From Desulfobacterales bacterium (GTDB lineage Bacteria; Desulfobacterota; Desulfobacteria; Desulfobacterales; Desulfobacteraceae), in contig JAKSBO010000946.1 in assembly GCA_022361095.1 (NCBI GenBank), positions 1 through 6,246 of the forward strand: a stretch of DNA of 6,246 bases, given 5' to 3'. The notes beneath the pieces were generated by a model that was not told the DNA's origin, did no database searches, and worked only from the letters and a program-made list of their open reading frames with translations. Below, one piece after another: positions 1 through 6,246 of this stretch (position 1 is the stretch's first letter; the number at the start of each line of letters is the position of its first letter). The translations under genes were made by a program, and so were the position numbers.

Positions 1-2
1 AT

Positions 3-917
3 ATTTGGGATAGTGTGGCCTCGCGATCGGTTAATGGAACACTGATGCACACACAGGCCTTTTTATCATATCATCCGGACAAACGTTTCAATCGTGATGA
101 CAGGCTGATATTCCTGCGTGGCAGGCCTGTGGCAGTATTCCCATTAGCTTATAAAATAAAGGATGGTATAAAAACCGGACAAAGCCCATACGGGGCTAGT
201 TTTGGTGGTGTTGTTGGGCTGGATCTTTCTAGTCTCAATGCGGAATTGATTGCCGAAACCTTGACAAACACTCTAAGGGAAAACGGTTATGGTTCTATCT
301 CCCTGGTGCAGGCTCCGTCATGTTACGAGCGTGACTGTGGGAACTCACCTGTCAACTATTTTTTGCTCAAAACTTGCGACGGAATGCTCGCTGACCGTGG
401 CCTTTGCAGTGTGGTCCCGCTCAGGCGCAATCGTTTTTCTCAAAGCTTTCGGCGTAACGTGCGCAAGGGTGAAAGAGCCGGACTGACTTTTTCCCAGGGT
501 CATGACATAGATGGATTCTATCCGTTGCTTCGCGAAACAATTGAGGGCAAACATGGCTCCCGAATAACGCATACCCGAAACGAATTAAACTATCTTGTCG
601 ACGTTCTGGGAAAGCGTATCTCTATTTTTCTAGCCCACCTGAGGGATACACCTGTAGCAGGGGTTCTAACCTTTGAAGACATGAACTGTGTATATGCTTT
701 TTACAACGCCCACTCACGTAGTCACACTGACATTGGAGCTCTTCATGCTCTATTTGCCCACATGATTGATCACTACCGAGAAAAGAAGGAATGGATGGAC
801 TTAGGCTTGACTGATCGTCTGCATATCCCTACTAACCGAGGGTTGCTCCAATTTAAAGAAGGTATGGGGGCCGTCAACATGTTTCGTGACTATTTCGAAT
901 TATTTCTCAATCCGTAG
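3..917 (+). CDS. GNAT/FemAB-like acyltransferase, 5' truncated by window edge
   Basis: This is the C-terminal 304 codons of a probable N-acyl or aminoacyl transferase of the double-GNAT FemAB-like (Acetyltransf_6, BioF2-like) group. These cytoplasmic enzymes move an acyl or aminoacyl group onto a cell-envelope precursor or amino sugar. The frame is open to the left edge. Its first residues, IWDSVA followed by NGTLMHTQAFLSYHP, match the usual near-N-terminal motif of this family, so the real start is probably a short way upstream. The GTG at 15 is then an internal Val codon. Further family marks are LIFLRGRPVAVFPLA (early strand pair), SFRRNVRKGERAGL (about 444-485), FYPLLRETIEGKHG, and the closing LGLTDRLHIPTNRGLLQFKEGMGA (about 800-875), which resembles the conserved C-terminal N-x-GL-x-x-FKEGFGA block. 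The end is TAG at 915-917, 19 bases before the sulfotransferase start. The fold assignment is fairly safe. The acyl donor and acceptor cannot be read from the sequence, and the neighbours suggest a glycan or lipid-linked substrate. Confidence 0.82.
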   Translation: MWDSVASRSVNGTLMHTQAFLSYHPDKRFNRDDRLIFLRGRPVAVFPLAYKIKDGIKTGQSPYGASFGGVVGLDLSSLNAELIAETLTNTLRENGYGSISLVQAPSCYERDCGNSPVNYFLLKTCDGMLADRGLCSVVPLRRNRFSQSFRRNVRKGERAGLTFSQGHDIDGFYPLLRETIEGKHGSRITHTRNELNYLVDVLGKRISIFLAHLRDTPVAGVLTFEDMNCVYAFYNAHSRSHTDIGALHALFAHMIDHYREKKEWMDLGLTDRLHIPTNRGLLQFKEGMGAVNMFRDYFELFLNP

Positions 918-936
918 ACTTAAAGTGAAAGATAGC

Positions 937-1866
937 ATGAAATGGCTCCTCGCCGATGACAATATCGACTGCGTGCAGAAAATGAATAGACTCATGAGCC
1001 TTATAAACGAAGATTTTAGGGTTTCTGGGACCGAGGCCGTACAGTCGAACTGTTCGCCAGTTTTTATTGTGGGGTCACCACGCTCTGGAACCACCCTGCT
1101 TCACCAAATCATGGCTATAGGTCTGAAGATAGGCTATATAAACAACTTCATGGCCCGCTTTTGGCGAGCGCCAGCAGTAGCAGCGCACATCAGCAGAAAC
1201 AGACTTAGGCTTAGGCCCAGCAACCATTTTTACTCCAAACTTGGACGCACCCAAGGCCTCGAAGGGGTCCACGAATTCGGATATTTTTGGAACCGATTCT
1301 TTCGAGGGGAAACGGACCACGCAGATGACATCCTTGACGAGGATGCTGCGGTATTGCGTCGAGAAGTCATCTCAATGCAGCGGACATTAGGCATGCGTAA
1401 GCTTTTTAAAAACCTTACGTGTGGTCTAAGGATAAGGCCTCTTTCAAAAGTATTCGACGAACCTGTCTTTATCGAAGTTAGACGAAACCCGTATTCCAAC
1501 GCCATGGCTATCCTAAAAGCACGACGTTGTTATCACGGGAATGAAAACCGTTGGTGGTCATTGGAGCCTAAGAATCTGAATGAACCCAAACGTCTCCCAG
1601 TGCACGAACAAATCGCTTCACAGATATTTCCAGTACGCCGTGAGATTGAAACAACCGCATCAGAGTGCAAAGTAAGGCACATTGTATTGCATTACGAGGA
1701 CTTTTGTCTGGACCCGGACCGCGCACTGGAAATGCTCGCCAAGAATTTAGGTGTAGACCGCCGGAGAGTGGATCTATCATTTGAACCCCGGTATGCAAAA
1801 CCGCCGCGGACAGAATTGGAGAGAAAACTTTATGAACTCTGCAAAGAAAAGATTGCTAAGAAATAG
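937..1866 (+). CDS. PAPS-dependent sulfotransferase family protein
   Basis: Predicted cytoplasmic sulfotransferase of 309 residues that would move a sulfuryl group from PAPS to a hydroxyl or amine, here probably on a glycan or lipid made by the cluster. The 5'-phosphosulfate loop is clear at residues 41-55 (SPVFIVGSPRSGTTLL, core GSPRSGTT). A 3'-phosphate-binding segment is seen at about 177-194 (VFIEVRRNPYSNAMAIL, with RRNP taking the place of the common R-D/N-P). Near the C-terminus HYEDFCLDPDRALEMLAKNLGV (about 252-273) matches the usual YEDL-x-x-DP helix. The length is normal for the family. I chose ATG 937. A longer form from GTG 886 (326 residues) would overlap the upstream gene by 32 bases, and the extra 17 residues resemble no family feature. 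GTG 925 is a third option. The Shine-Dalgarno match is weak (GTGAAAG, 925-931). The middle part, with WWSLEP, is less familiar, so the acceptor is unknown. The protein has no signal peptide or membrane segment. Confidence 0.85.
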   Translation: MKWLLADDNIDCVQKMNRLMSLINEDFRVSGTEAVQSNCSPVFIVGSPRSGTTLLHQIMAIGLKIGYINNFMARFWRAPAVAAHISRNRLRLRPSNHFYSKLGRTQGLEGVHEFGYFWNRFFRGETDHADDILDEDAAVLRREVISMQRTLGMRKLFKNLTCGLRIRPLSKVFDEPVFIEVRRNPYSNAMAILKARRCYHGNENRWWSLEPKNLNEPKRLPVHEQIASQIFPVRREIETTASECKVRHIVLHYEDFCLDPDRALEMLAKNLGVDRRRVDLSFEPRYAKPPRTELERKLYELCKEKIAKK

Positions 1867-1870
1867 GAAA
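1864..1870 (+). promoter_or_regulatory. Ribosome binding site for the radical SAM gene
   Basis: TAGGAAA, with an AGGA core at 1865-1868, lies 7 bases before ATG 1876. It overlaps the TAG stop of the sulfotransferase, so terminating ribosomes are placed directly on it. That favours translational coupling and decides the start over the ATG at 1871, which is out of frame and meets a stop at once (ATG AAA TGA). Confidence 0.6.
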
Positions 1871-1875
1871 ATGAA

Positions 1876-3216
1876 ATGAAAATTGTCATCGTTATTCCGC
1901 CCAGAGTTGATGGTCGTTGGGTCGGCCGTGAGGATAAGCACGGCGGTTTCGGCAGAATCACAATTCCGTATACCGCCTGTCAGATTCACTCTATGATTAA
2001 ACGAGACCTACCTGAAGCGAAAATTAAGATACTTGAATGCCAGCGTGACGAATTGAACAGGGACGAAGCGCTGGAACGTCTTGAGAAGATGCGTCCTGAC
2101 GTAGTGGTCTGCTTCTTGTCCTGGGCGCAACTCAACAATGACCGCGCCCTTGCCGAGACCAACTTCCCGACCATCGGGGTTATCCTGCAACAGTTCATTG
2201 ATCAGCGAGAGGCAGTAGAACACTACGACCTGCGCTGCAACTGGTTCACGAAACAAGAAGTGGAACAACCAATCATTAAAGGCTTGCGCGAGATTGCATG
2301 CACCGGTAATATTCTGAAAACTCCGGGATTTATAGTCCGTACAAATCAAGGAAGTTTAAAGGACACCGGCAACGTCTCTCCTGCTGACATGACGACCTTC
2401 CCCATGCCATCCTTTGATGCCTTCAAGCTGGAGAAATATTTTTCACTGCGCAGGAAGGCCGGATTACCGGAACCGGTTAAAATCCATCTTAACACCATGA
2501 AGGGTTGTCTGTACCGCTGTAGTTTCTGCGGGCAGGCAAATCGTGGACAGGGTGTGCGTACACAAAGCGTAAGTCAAGTAGGCAGGCAGATCCGATTTCT
2601 AATAAAACGGTATGATGTGACTAATTTTCTTTTCTTTGATAATGAATTCGCAGTTGACATGGAGCGAGCGAAAGGACTCTGCATGGAATTCATCAAACTG
2701 CCGAAACCCATACGATTCGAAATTAATAATCGAGTAGAATTATTTGACAATAGCCTCATTAATCTTCTTGCCGAAGCCGGCTGCATTGGTGTGCGGTGCG
2801 GAATCGAAACCTGCGACCCCGTCACCCAAGCAGTGTTAAAAAAACGGATCAACCTTGAAGCAGCACGAAAGACTCTTCGTGACATTAAGGCTACGGGCAT
2901 GCGGGTACATCTATACATGACTCCAGGAATTCCGGGAGAGACCCGGAAAACTCTGGACATGAATGCACGCTTCATCGCTGAAGTGGACGCGGACACATTT
3001 TCCTACGGAGCCTTATCGTTGATGCCCAATAGCGATTTTTACAACGAATACAAAAAAAAAGGATGGATAAATGAGCAAGATTGGAGCGTTTACTTTTCCC
3101 AAAGCAAACTCTGTTTTAAAAACTCTTCTTACAACAGTATGGAAGAAATCCGCAAAGCTCAGCAGTATATGCTTTCACAGGTCGAGGTATTCAAAAAACA
3201 GAATCGGATTGCCTGA
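1876..3216 (+). CDS. Radical SAM protein with N-terminal cobalamin-binding-like region
   Basis: Radical SAM enzyme of 446 residues. The [4Fe-4S] cluster motif CxxxCxxC is intact at Cys211, Cys215 and Cys218 (GCLYRCSFCGQ), with the typical aromatic residue before the last Cys. Later core marks are NFLFFDNEF (about 250-258, second strand), GIET (309-312, SAM-contacting region) and MTPGIPGET (348-356), as in the B12-binding radical SAM (BchE/HpnJ-like) group. Residues 1-140 look like the Rossmann-like cobalamin-binding domain of that group: IVIVIPP at the N-terminus, then LEKMRPDVVVCFLSW and FPTIGVIL. The DMTTFPMPSFDAF linker (171-183) matches the short D-x-LP-x-P-x-x-D segment that normally joins the two domains. 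No DxHxxG cobalamin ligand is visible, which is common in this class, so cofactor use is open. The reaction is unknown; methylation, ring formation or C-C bond chemistry on a cluster product are all possible. The C-terminal region (about 375-446) has no Cys-rich SPASM or TRAM-type signature. Confidence 0.87.
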   Translation: MKIVIVIPPRVDGRWVGREDKHGGFGRITIPYTACQIHSMIKRDLPEAKIKILECQRDELNRDEALERLEKMRPDVVVCFLSWAQLNNDRALAETNFPTIGVILQQFIDQREAVEHYDLRCNWFTKQEVEQPIIKGLREIACTGNILKTPGFIVRTNQGSLKDTGNVSPADMTTFPMPSFDAFKLEKYFSLRRKAGLPEPVKIHLNTMKGCLYRCSFCGQANRGQGVRTQSVSQVGRQIRFLIKRYDVTNFLFFDNEFAVDMERAKGLCMEFIKLPKPIRFEINNRVELFDNSLINLLAEAGCIGVRCGIETCDPVTQAVLKKRINLEAARKTLRDIKATGMRVHLYMTPGIPGETRKTLDMNARFIAEVDADTFSYGALSLMPNSDFYNEYKKKGWINEQDWSVYFSQSKLCFKNSSYNSMEEIRKAQQYMLSQVEVFKKQNRIA

Positions 3217-3227
3217 TTCGCGGATAT

Positions 3228-3234
3228 AAAGGAA
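3228..3234 (+). promoter_or_regulatory. Ribosome binding site for the GT-C gene
   Basis: AAAGGAA lies in the 28-base gap after the radical SAM stop and 10 bases before ATG 3245. The spacing is slightly long but within the normal range. It supports ATG 3245 as the start. Confidence 0.5.
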
Positions 3235-3244
3235 CATAAATACA

Positions 3245-4780
3245 ATGTGGTTTCTTTTAATCCTTCTATCAGGCATTGTCATGCGCGTGGCTTTTCTGAG
3301 TACATCATCCTCGGATGATATGGTTCACCTGTGGAACACTCGTCTGCGCAGACTACATGGTGACTTTTTCACCCATAAACCGTTCTTTTCTGTACTGGAA
3401 GGAAATCGTGGTTACCCTACGTTATCCCATTGGATCATCAGTAAATTCCCTCAAAAAAACTGGCGTCTTGCTGGGAAATTTCTAAACATTGGTTACGACT
3501 GCCTGTTGATAACGGCAATCTGGATAGTTGCTGGGACGATGATCCCTTCATCGGGTGAGTTTCCCTTACCGCCTGGAATAGTAGCTGCAGTAGCTGTTAG
3601 TACGTCTCCACTGCTACTGCCCATTAACTCTAGAATTAAGTCTATGGGAGGCCGCACCTTAGGAAACGTGCTCGTCTTTGCCTATCTCCTTTGCCTCTAT
3701 GCCGCACTCAATGGGTACTGGATTCCTGGACTGATAGGTATGCTGTTTTTTGGTACGGGAACAGTGCTGACATCCAAATTTGCGCTGCAGTTTCTTTTAC
3801 TAACTGCCCCGTTTTTAGCACTCCTCACGCTAAGCCCGCTACCCATTGTTGGGTTAGTAGCAGTTTTTGTCACAATCTTAGTTGTGCCGGGGCTTGGGCT
3901 TCGAGAAATTGCCTCATTCATGTGGGTTCACAGCAGATGGTATATGCGAAACTTTTATACGGTCAGTTCGGTGGATTGTCGTAACCGCGTTGAGGACATC
4001 CGCAAGCTGCGGTACTATTTTAAATACAAACGTGGTGTTTTCTGGGGATTCTTCTTCAGGCGCTCTACTTATTTCATCGCACTCTATTCATTTCCGCTGT
4101 TTTGGCTCGCTGTCTCATGGATCTTTTCCGGTCAGAGCCTACTTCGAACCGGTCTGGCAGGCTTCGGCGTTTCCGTCACCTTTGCCACCTGTGCGGTCTT
4201 TTTTTTAACTTCCCTACGTCCTTTGCTTTTTCTCGGTCAAGCGGAACGTTATTTTGAGTACTGTCTGCCCTTGACTTCATTCGTTTTTGCTTCTGCCTGC
4301 GAAAACAACACCATCTCAGTTCAGGCTTCTTTTATGCTTATCCTTTTCCAGATCACTATGAGCATTGCGAATTTGACATATTCTCATTATTCGAGCGTAC
4401 GACATTCTTTGCGTCCTGTCAAACCAGAATCAGAACACCCCTTCCTTGACCGACTTAATGGCAAACGAATTTTAAGCATTCCCACTAAGAGTGCTTTTCT
4501 GATGTCGTTCCACGACAACGGAACTAATAAATATTACTACCGATCCGTGAATATACCCCACGAGGGTTTCTCCTATATGCAAAAGGATCATGTATGGTTC
4601 GAAATGCCTACACCTGATTTGAATCATTTCCGACATAAATACGACATAGATACTGTTGTTGCCGAGAAAGCATTTTTGCGTAGAGCTGAAGACAGAAACA
4701 TCTGCTACCCTCTGAGCTGTTATGAAACTATATACGAGGATGACCGCTATATTATAATCGACCTCGAGCAACCGAAATGA
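3245..4780 (+). CDS. Polytopic GT-C type glycosyltransferase
   Basis: Integral membrane protein of 511 residues, most likely a GT-C fold transferase (GT39/PMT/ArnT-like) that takes a sugar from a polyprenyl-phosphate donor on the outer face of the inner membrane. About ten to eleven hydrophobic segments can be picked out, near residues 1-18, 84-99, 110-126, 141-155, 158-175, 177-197, 199-219, 272-294, 304-325, 338-351 and 360-377. The diagnostic acidic pair of the first external loop follows the first segment (SSSDDMVHLW, Asp24-Asp25). QAERYFEYCLPL (332-343) matches the ERY-x-x-x-x-P element seen before a late helix of these enzymes. Residues 380-511 form a hydrophilic tail (YDIDTVVAEKAFL, then YETIYEDDRYIIIDL) that resembles the small periplasmic domain of many bacterial members. 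The family is fairly secure, but the sugar and acceptor are unknown. A ligase or flippase of glycan assembly is a less likely alternative because of the DD loop. Confidence 0.75.
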   Translation: MWFLLILLSGIVMRVAFLSTSSSDDMVHLWNTRLRRLHGDFFTHKPFFSVLEGNRGYPTLSHWIISKFPQKNWRLAGKFLNIGYDCLLITAIWIVAGTMIPSSGEFPLPPGIVAAVAVSTSPLLLPINSRIKSMGGRTLGNVLVFAYLLCLYAALNGYWIPGLIGMLFFGTGTVLTSKFALQFLLLTAPFLALLTLSPLPIVGLVAVFVTILVVPGLGLREIASFMWVHSRWYMRNFYTVSSVDCRNRVEDIRKLRYYFKYKRGVFWGFFFRRSTYFIALYSFPLFWLAVSWIFSGQSLLRTGLAGFGVSVTFATCAVFFLTSLRPLLFLGQAERYFEYCLPLTSFVFASACENNTISVQASFMLILFQITMSIANLTYSHYSSVRHSLRPVKPESEHPFLDRLNGKRILSIPTKSAFLMSFHDNGTNKYYYRSVNIPHEGFSYMQKDHVWFEMPTPDLNHFRHKYDIDTVVAEKAFLRRAEDRNICYPLSCYETIYEDDRYIIIDLEQPK

Positions 4781-4824
4781 CATGCTTTTTATAAATAATT
4801 TCAAACCAATAAATGGATTCCCAT
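4781..4824 (+). other. AT-rich spacer before the Rossmann/kinase-like gene
   Basis: This is the longest gap in the cluster, 44 bases and AT-rich. It has no inverted repeat strong enough for a terminator and no good Shine-Dalgarno. An in-frame stop (TAA 4810-4812) lies directly before ATG 4813, so the next gene cannot start earlier than 4813. Confidence 0.6.
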
Positions 4825-6246
4825 ATGAACTACATCGCTCTCAAGCAGGATTATGAAGAGCTCATTGCTCTAGAACATTTATTGTTGGATTGTCAAAGAC
4901 GTCTGATTCTGGCGAATGAAAAAAAATTCATCAATTTCAAGAAAAACAGTAATATTCACATAGTCGGTACTGGATTTAGTGCGGTTCTCGCTTTCCATGC
5001 GTTACGATCCTCAAGCAAAATTCTCAGCGTATACGATCCCTTTAAAAAGAACGATTTCTATGAGTTGCCAGGAACTGTTAATAAGTCATTGGAGAAGTTT
5101 CCAACAGATTCTGAAGGTTTAGTGCTTTTAGCTTGTGCGCCGGGTATAGCCAAGGAACTTATGGTGCGGGTACAAAATATCGCCCAAGGTTGTGAATTGA
5201 TCTTGTTGTTCGCCGATGATGACTCTGAAAATACCATAAAATATGATATGAGATCGGGATGGATACGCCTCAATATGAGTTACCGATGCATAAACAAGGC
5301 GGCGAATATGGCCAGGTGTTATCGGCCTGTCACTATCGCCTCCCCTGCGCCCGTTTACGTTATGGGATCAGGGCTTGCCGGGCTTATTGCACAGCTTGGA
5401 TTGGGTATGGCAGGGATAAAATTTGCAGGATATGTCAATCAGAGCAAAGTTACTCGCGAAACCGATTTGCTAGTGACCTATGCAGATGAAACATTTTCCG
5501 GAAAGGAACGATCATTGTGCGATGGCATATGCTGTCGTAGCGCGCAATTTCTTTTCAGAGCAGGTGACAGCGTCATCCCAGGCTTAGCCGTGGATGGATT
5601 CTCCGAATGTCGGCTTCTTGGCAGCGGAGAAGAGGGGGATGTTTTTGACGCTGTCGGACCTGATGGTTCCCGCTACTGCTATAAAAGGTTTTACAATGCA
5701 AGGGATAGAACCGAGGAATTGAATTGGGTCCGCTCCTTTGCGGATGGCCCACCATGTCTGGCCTGGATGGGTGATGCCTGCGGCGTGCCAGATGAACGGG
5801 CCGAAAGGGGTATCTGCTACCCGTACATCAAACTAATGCATATTCCATTCATGGATGAAGGTCGGGACAGGACTTTAAGGGCAACAGTGTCTTACTGTCT
5901 GCAATTCCAAGCAGCGCATATCTCCAGAGCAAGGGTTCCGGCAACCATGCCAGGCGGCATACATGTAATGTGCGACGAATCCGGTAAGTTGCGTTATGTT
6001 GATATAGGAAATTATCCGCCTGCTTTATCAGAATGCGGGCCGGAATTGTTGAAAGGATTCGTTATCAAGGGATTGGCAGGATTAACCCATGAAACAATTT
6101 TCCCCGGTAAATTATGGAAGGATCTTCAATCCGAAAAAAAATTATTGACACTGGCGGAACGGCTGTATTCCGAACAAATTAAAGTCCCTCACTGGTACCG
6201 GGATATGATTAACGAAGCATTATCCTTGCCTGCCGAATCGTTTAAG
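4825..6246 (+). CDS. Large protein with two Rossmann-like motifs and a kinase-fold-like region, 3' end outside window
   Basis: The frame is open for at least 474 codons and runs off the right edge. I do not recognise it as a named gene. Residues 43-60 (NIHIVGTGFSAVLAFHAL, glycine turn 48-53) look like the first strand and turn of a Rossmann fold, followed by ILSVYDP and later GLVLLACAPG and LILLFADDD. A second such turn is at 175-190 (APVYVMGSGLAGLIAQ, then IKFAGYVN), a style seen in NAD(P)- or nucleotide-sugar-binding modules attached to sugar-modifying enzymes. From about 262 a kinase-like N-lobe appears: RLLGSGEEGDVFDAVGPDG (glycine-rich loop 266-274) and YCYKRF with Lys287. DESGKLRYVDIG (384-395) resembles the strand leading into the DFG motif (Asp393). 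The expected catalytic loop just before it reads VPATMPGGIHVM, with no Asp and no following Asn, so the region may be a pseudokinase or an unusual kinase. ATG 4813 is an in-frame alternative start adding four residues, and neither start has a strong Shine-Dalgarno. The role is unknown; context suggests regulation or modification in glycan assembly. Confidence 0.7.
   Translation, partial: MNYIALKQDYEELIALEHLLLDCQRRLILANEKKFINFKKNSNIHIVGTGFSAVLAFHALRSSSKILSVYDPFKKNDFYELPGTVNKSLEKFPTDSEGLVLLACAPGIAKELMVRVQNIAQGCELILLFADDDSENTIKYDMRSGWIRLNMSYRCINKAANMARCYRPVTIASPAPVYVMGSGLAGLIAQLGLGMAGIKFAGYVNQSKVTRETDLLVTYADETFSGKERSLCDGICCRSAQFLFRAGDSVIPGLAVDGFSECRLLGSGEEGDVFDAVGPDGSRYCYKRFYNARDRTEELNWVRSFADGPPCLAWMGDACGVPDERAERGICYPYIKLMHIPFMDEGRDRTLRATVSYCLQFQAAHISRARVPATMPGGIHVMCDESGKLRYVDIGNYPPALSECGPELLKGFVIKGLAGLTHETIFPGKLWKDLQSEKKLLTLAERLYSEQIKVPHWYRDMINEALSLPAESFK

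Noticed and set aside
15..17. GTG as the start codon of the first gene
   Set aside because: The frame is open upstream to the window edge, and the residues before it (IWDS) continue the family's conserved N-terminal motif, so this is an internal Val.
1201..1216. Short direct repeat CTTAGG-CTTAGG
   Set aside because: Only two copies of six bases inside the sulfotransferase coding sequence, so chance is a sufficient explanation.
2574..2996. Reverse-strand ORF of 140 codons inside the radical SAM gene
   Set aside because: It is Arg- and Ser-rich and lies opposite the conserved radical SAM core. It has no recognisable domain and is the kind of shadow frame expected from codon bias.
3071..3229. 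Out-of-frame ORF of about 52 codons with an AAAAGGA-like ribosome site, at the end of the radical SAM gene
   Set aside because: It overlaps a well-supported gene in another frame, its apparent ribosome site is the A9-GGA tract that encodes Lys codons, and the peptide is basic and featureless.
4199..4206. T8 run as a rho-independent terminator
   Set aside because: It encodes Phe-Phe-Leu in a membrane helix of the GT-C protein, and no stable GC-rich hairpin precedes it.
4753..4758. Perfect TATAAT hexamer as a promoter for the last gene
   Set aside because: It lies in the coding end of the GT-C gene and has no acceptable -35 element at 16-18 bases (the sequence there is ATATAC). An AT-rich stretch gives this by chance.
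5259..5489. Forward ORF of 76 codons and the small reverse ORFs between 5058 and 5755
   Set aside because: They overlap the long open frame that starts at 4825 and continues past the right edge, whose domain motifs make it the real coding frame.

Overview
The window reads as an accessory biosynthetic block of an otherwise unidentified bacterium. It contains five large genes, all on the + strand and closely packed, covering nearly every base. By eye, base composition is moderate (a little under half GC). A membrane GT-C glycosyltransferase, a PAPS-type sulfotransferase and a FemAB/GNAT-like transferase together suggest a Gram-negative-type cell making and decorating a surface glycan or lipid-linked glycan. 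The radical SAM enzyme suggests low-oxygen tolerance or an anaerobic lifestyle. Nothing here fixes the taxon. A sulfate-reducing or related anaerobic lineage is only a guess.

Layout: (1) positions 1-917, the 3' part of a GNAT/FemAB-like acyl or aminoacyl transferase whose start lies before the window; (2) 937-1866, a sulfotransferase; (3) 1876-3216, a radical SAM enzyme with an N-terminal cobalamin-binding-like region; (4) 3245-4780, a polytopic GT-C glycosyltransferase with a soluble C-terminal tail; (5) 4825 to beyond the right edge, a large open frame with two nucleotide-binding Rossmann-like motifs followed by a kinase-fold-like region. The last frame has no stop in the window and covers the final 1.4 kb.

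Spacers are 19, 9, 28 and 44 bases. I see no terminator hairpin in any of them and no convincing internal promoter, so the five genes are probably one transcription unit that extends in both directions. As inference, genes 1-4 look like an assembly and tailoring line: sugar transfer at the membrane, then acylation or aminoacylation, sulfation and a radical modification of a glycan or its carrier. Gene 5 is the least conventional member. It resembles a fusion of NAD(P)/nucleotide-sugar-type Rossmann domains with a kinase-like domain in which the usual catalytic loop looks eroded.

No tRNA, rRNA, CRISPR array, insertion sequence, attachment site or long repeat was seen. There is no stretch over 300 bases without a gene.
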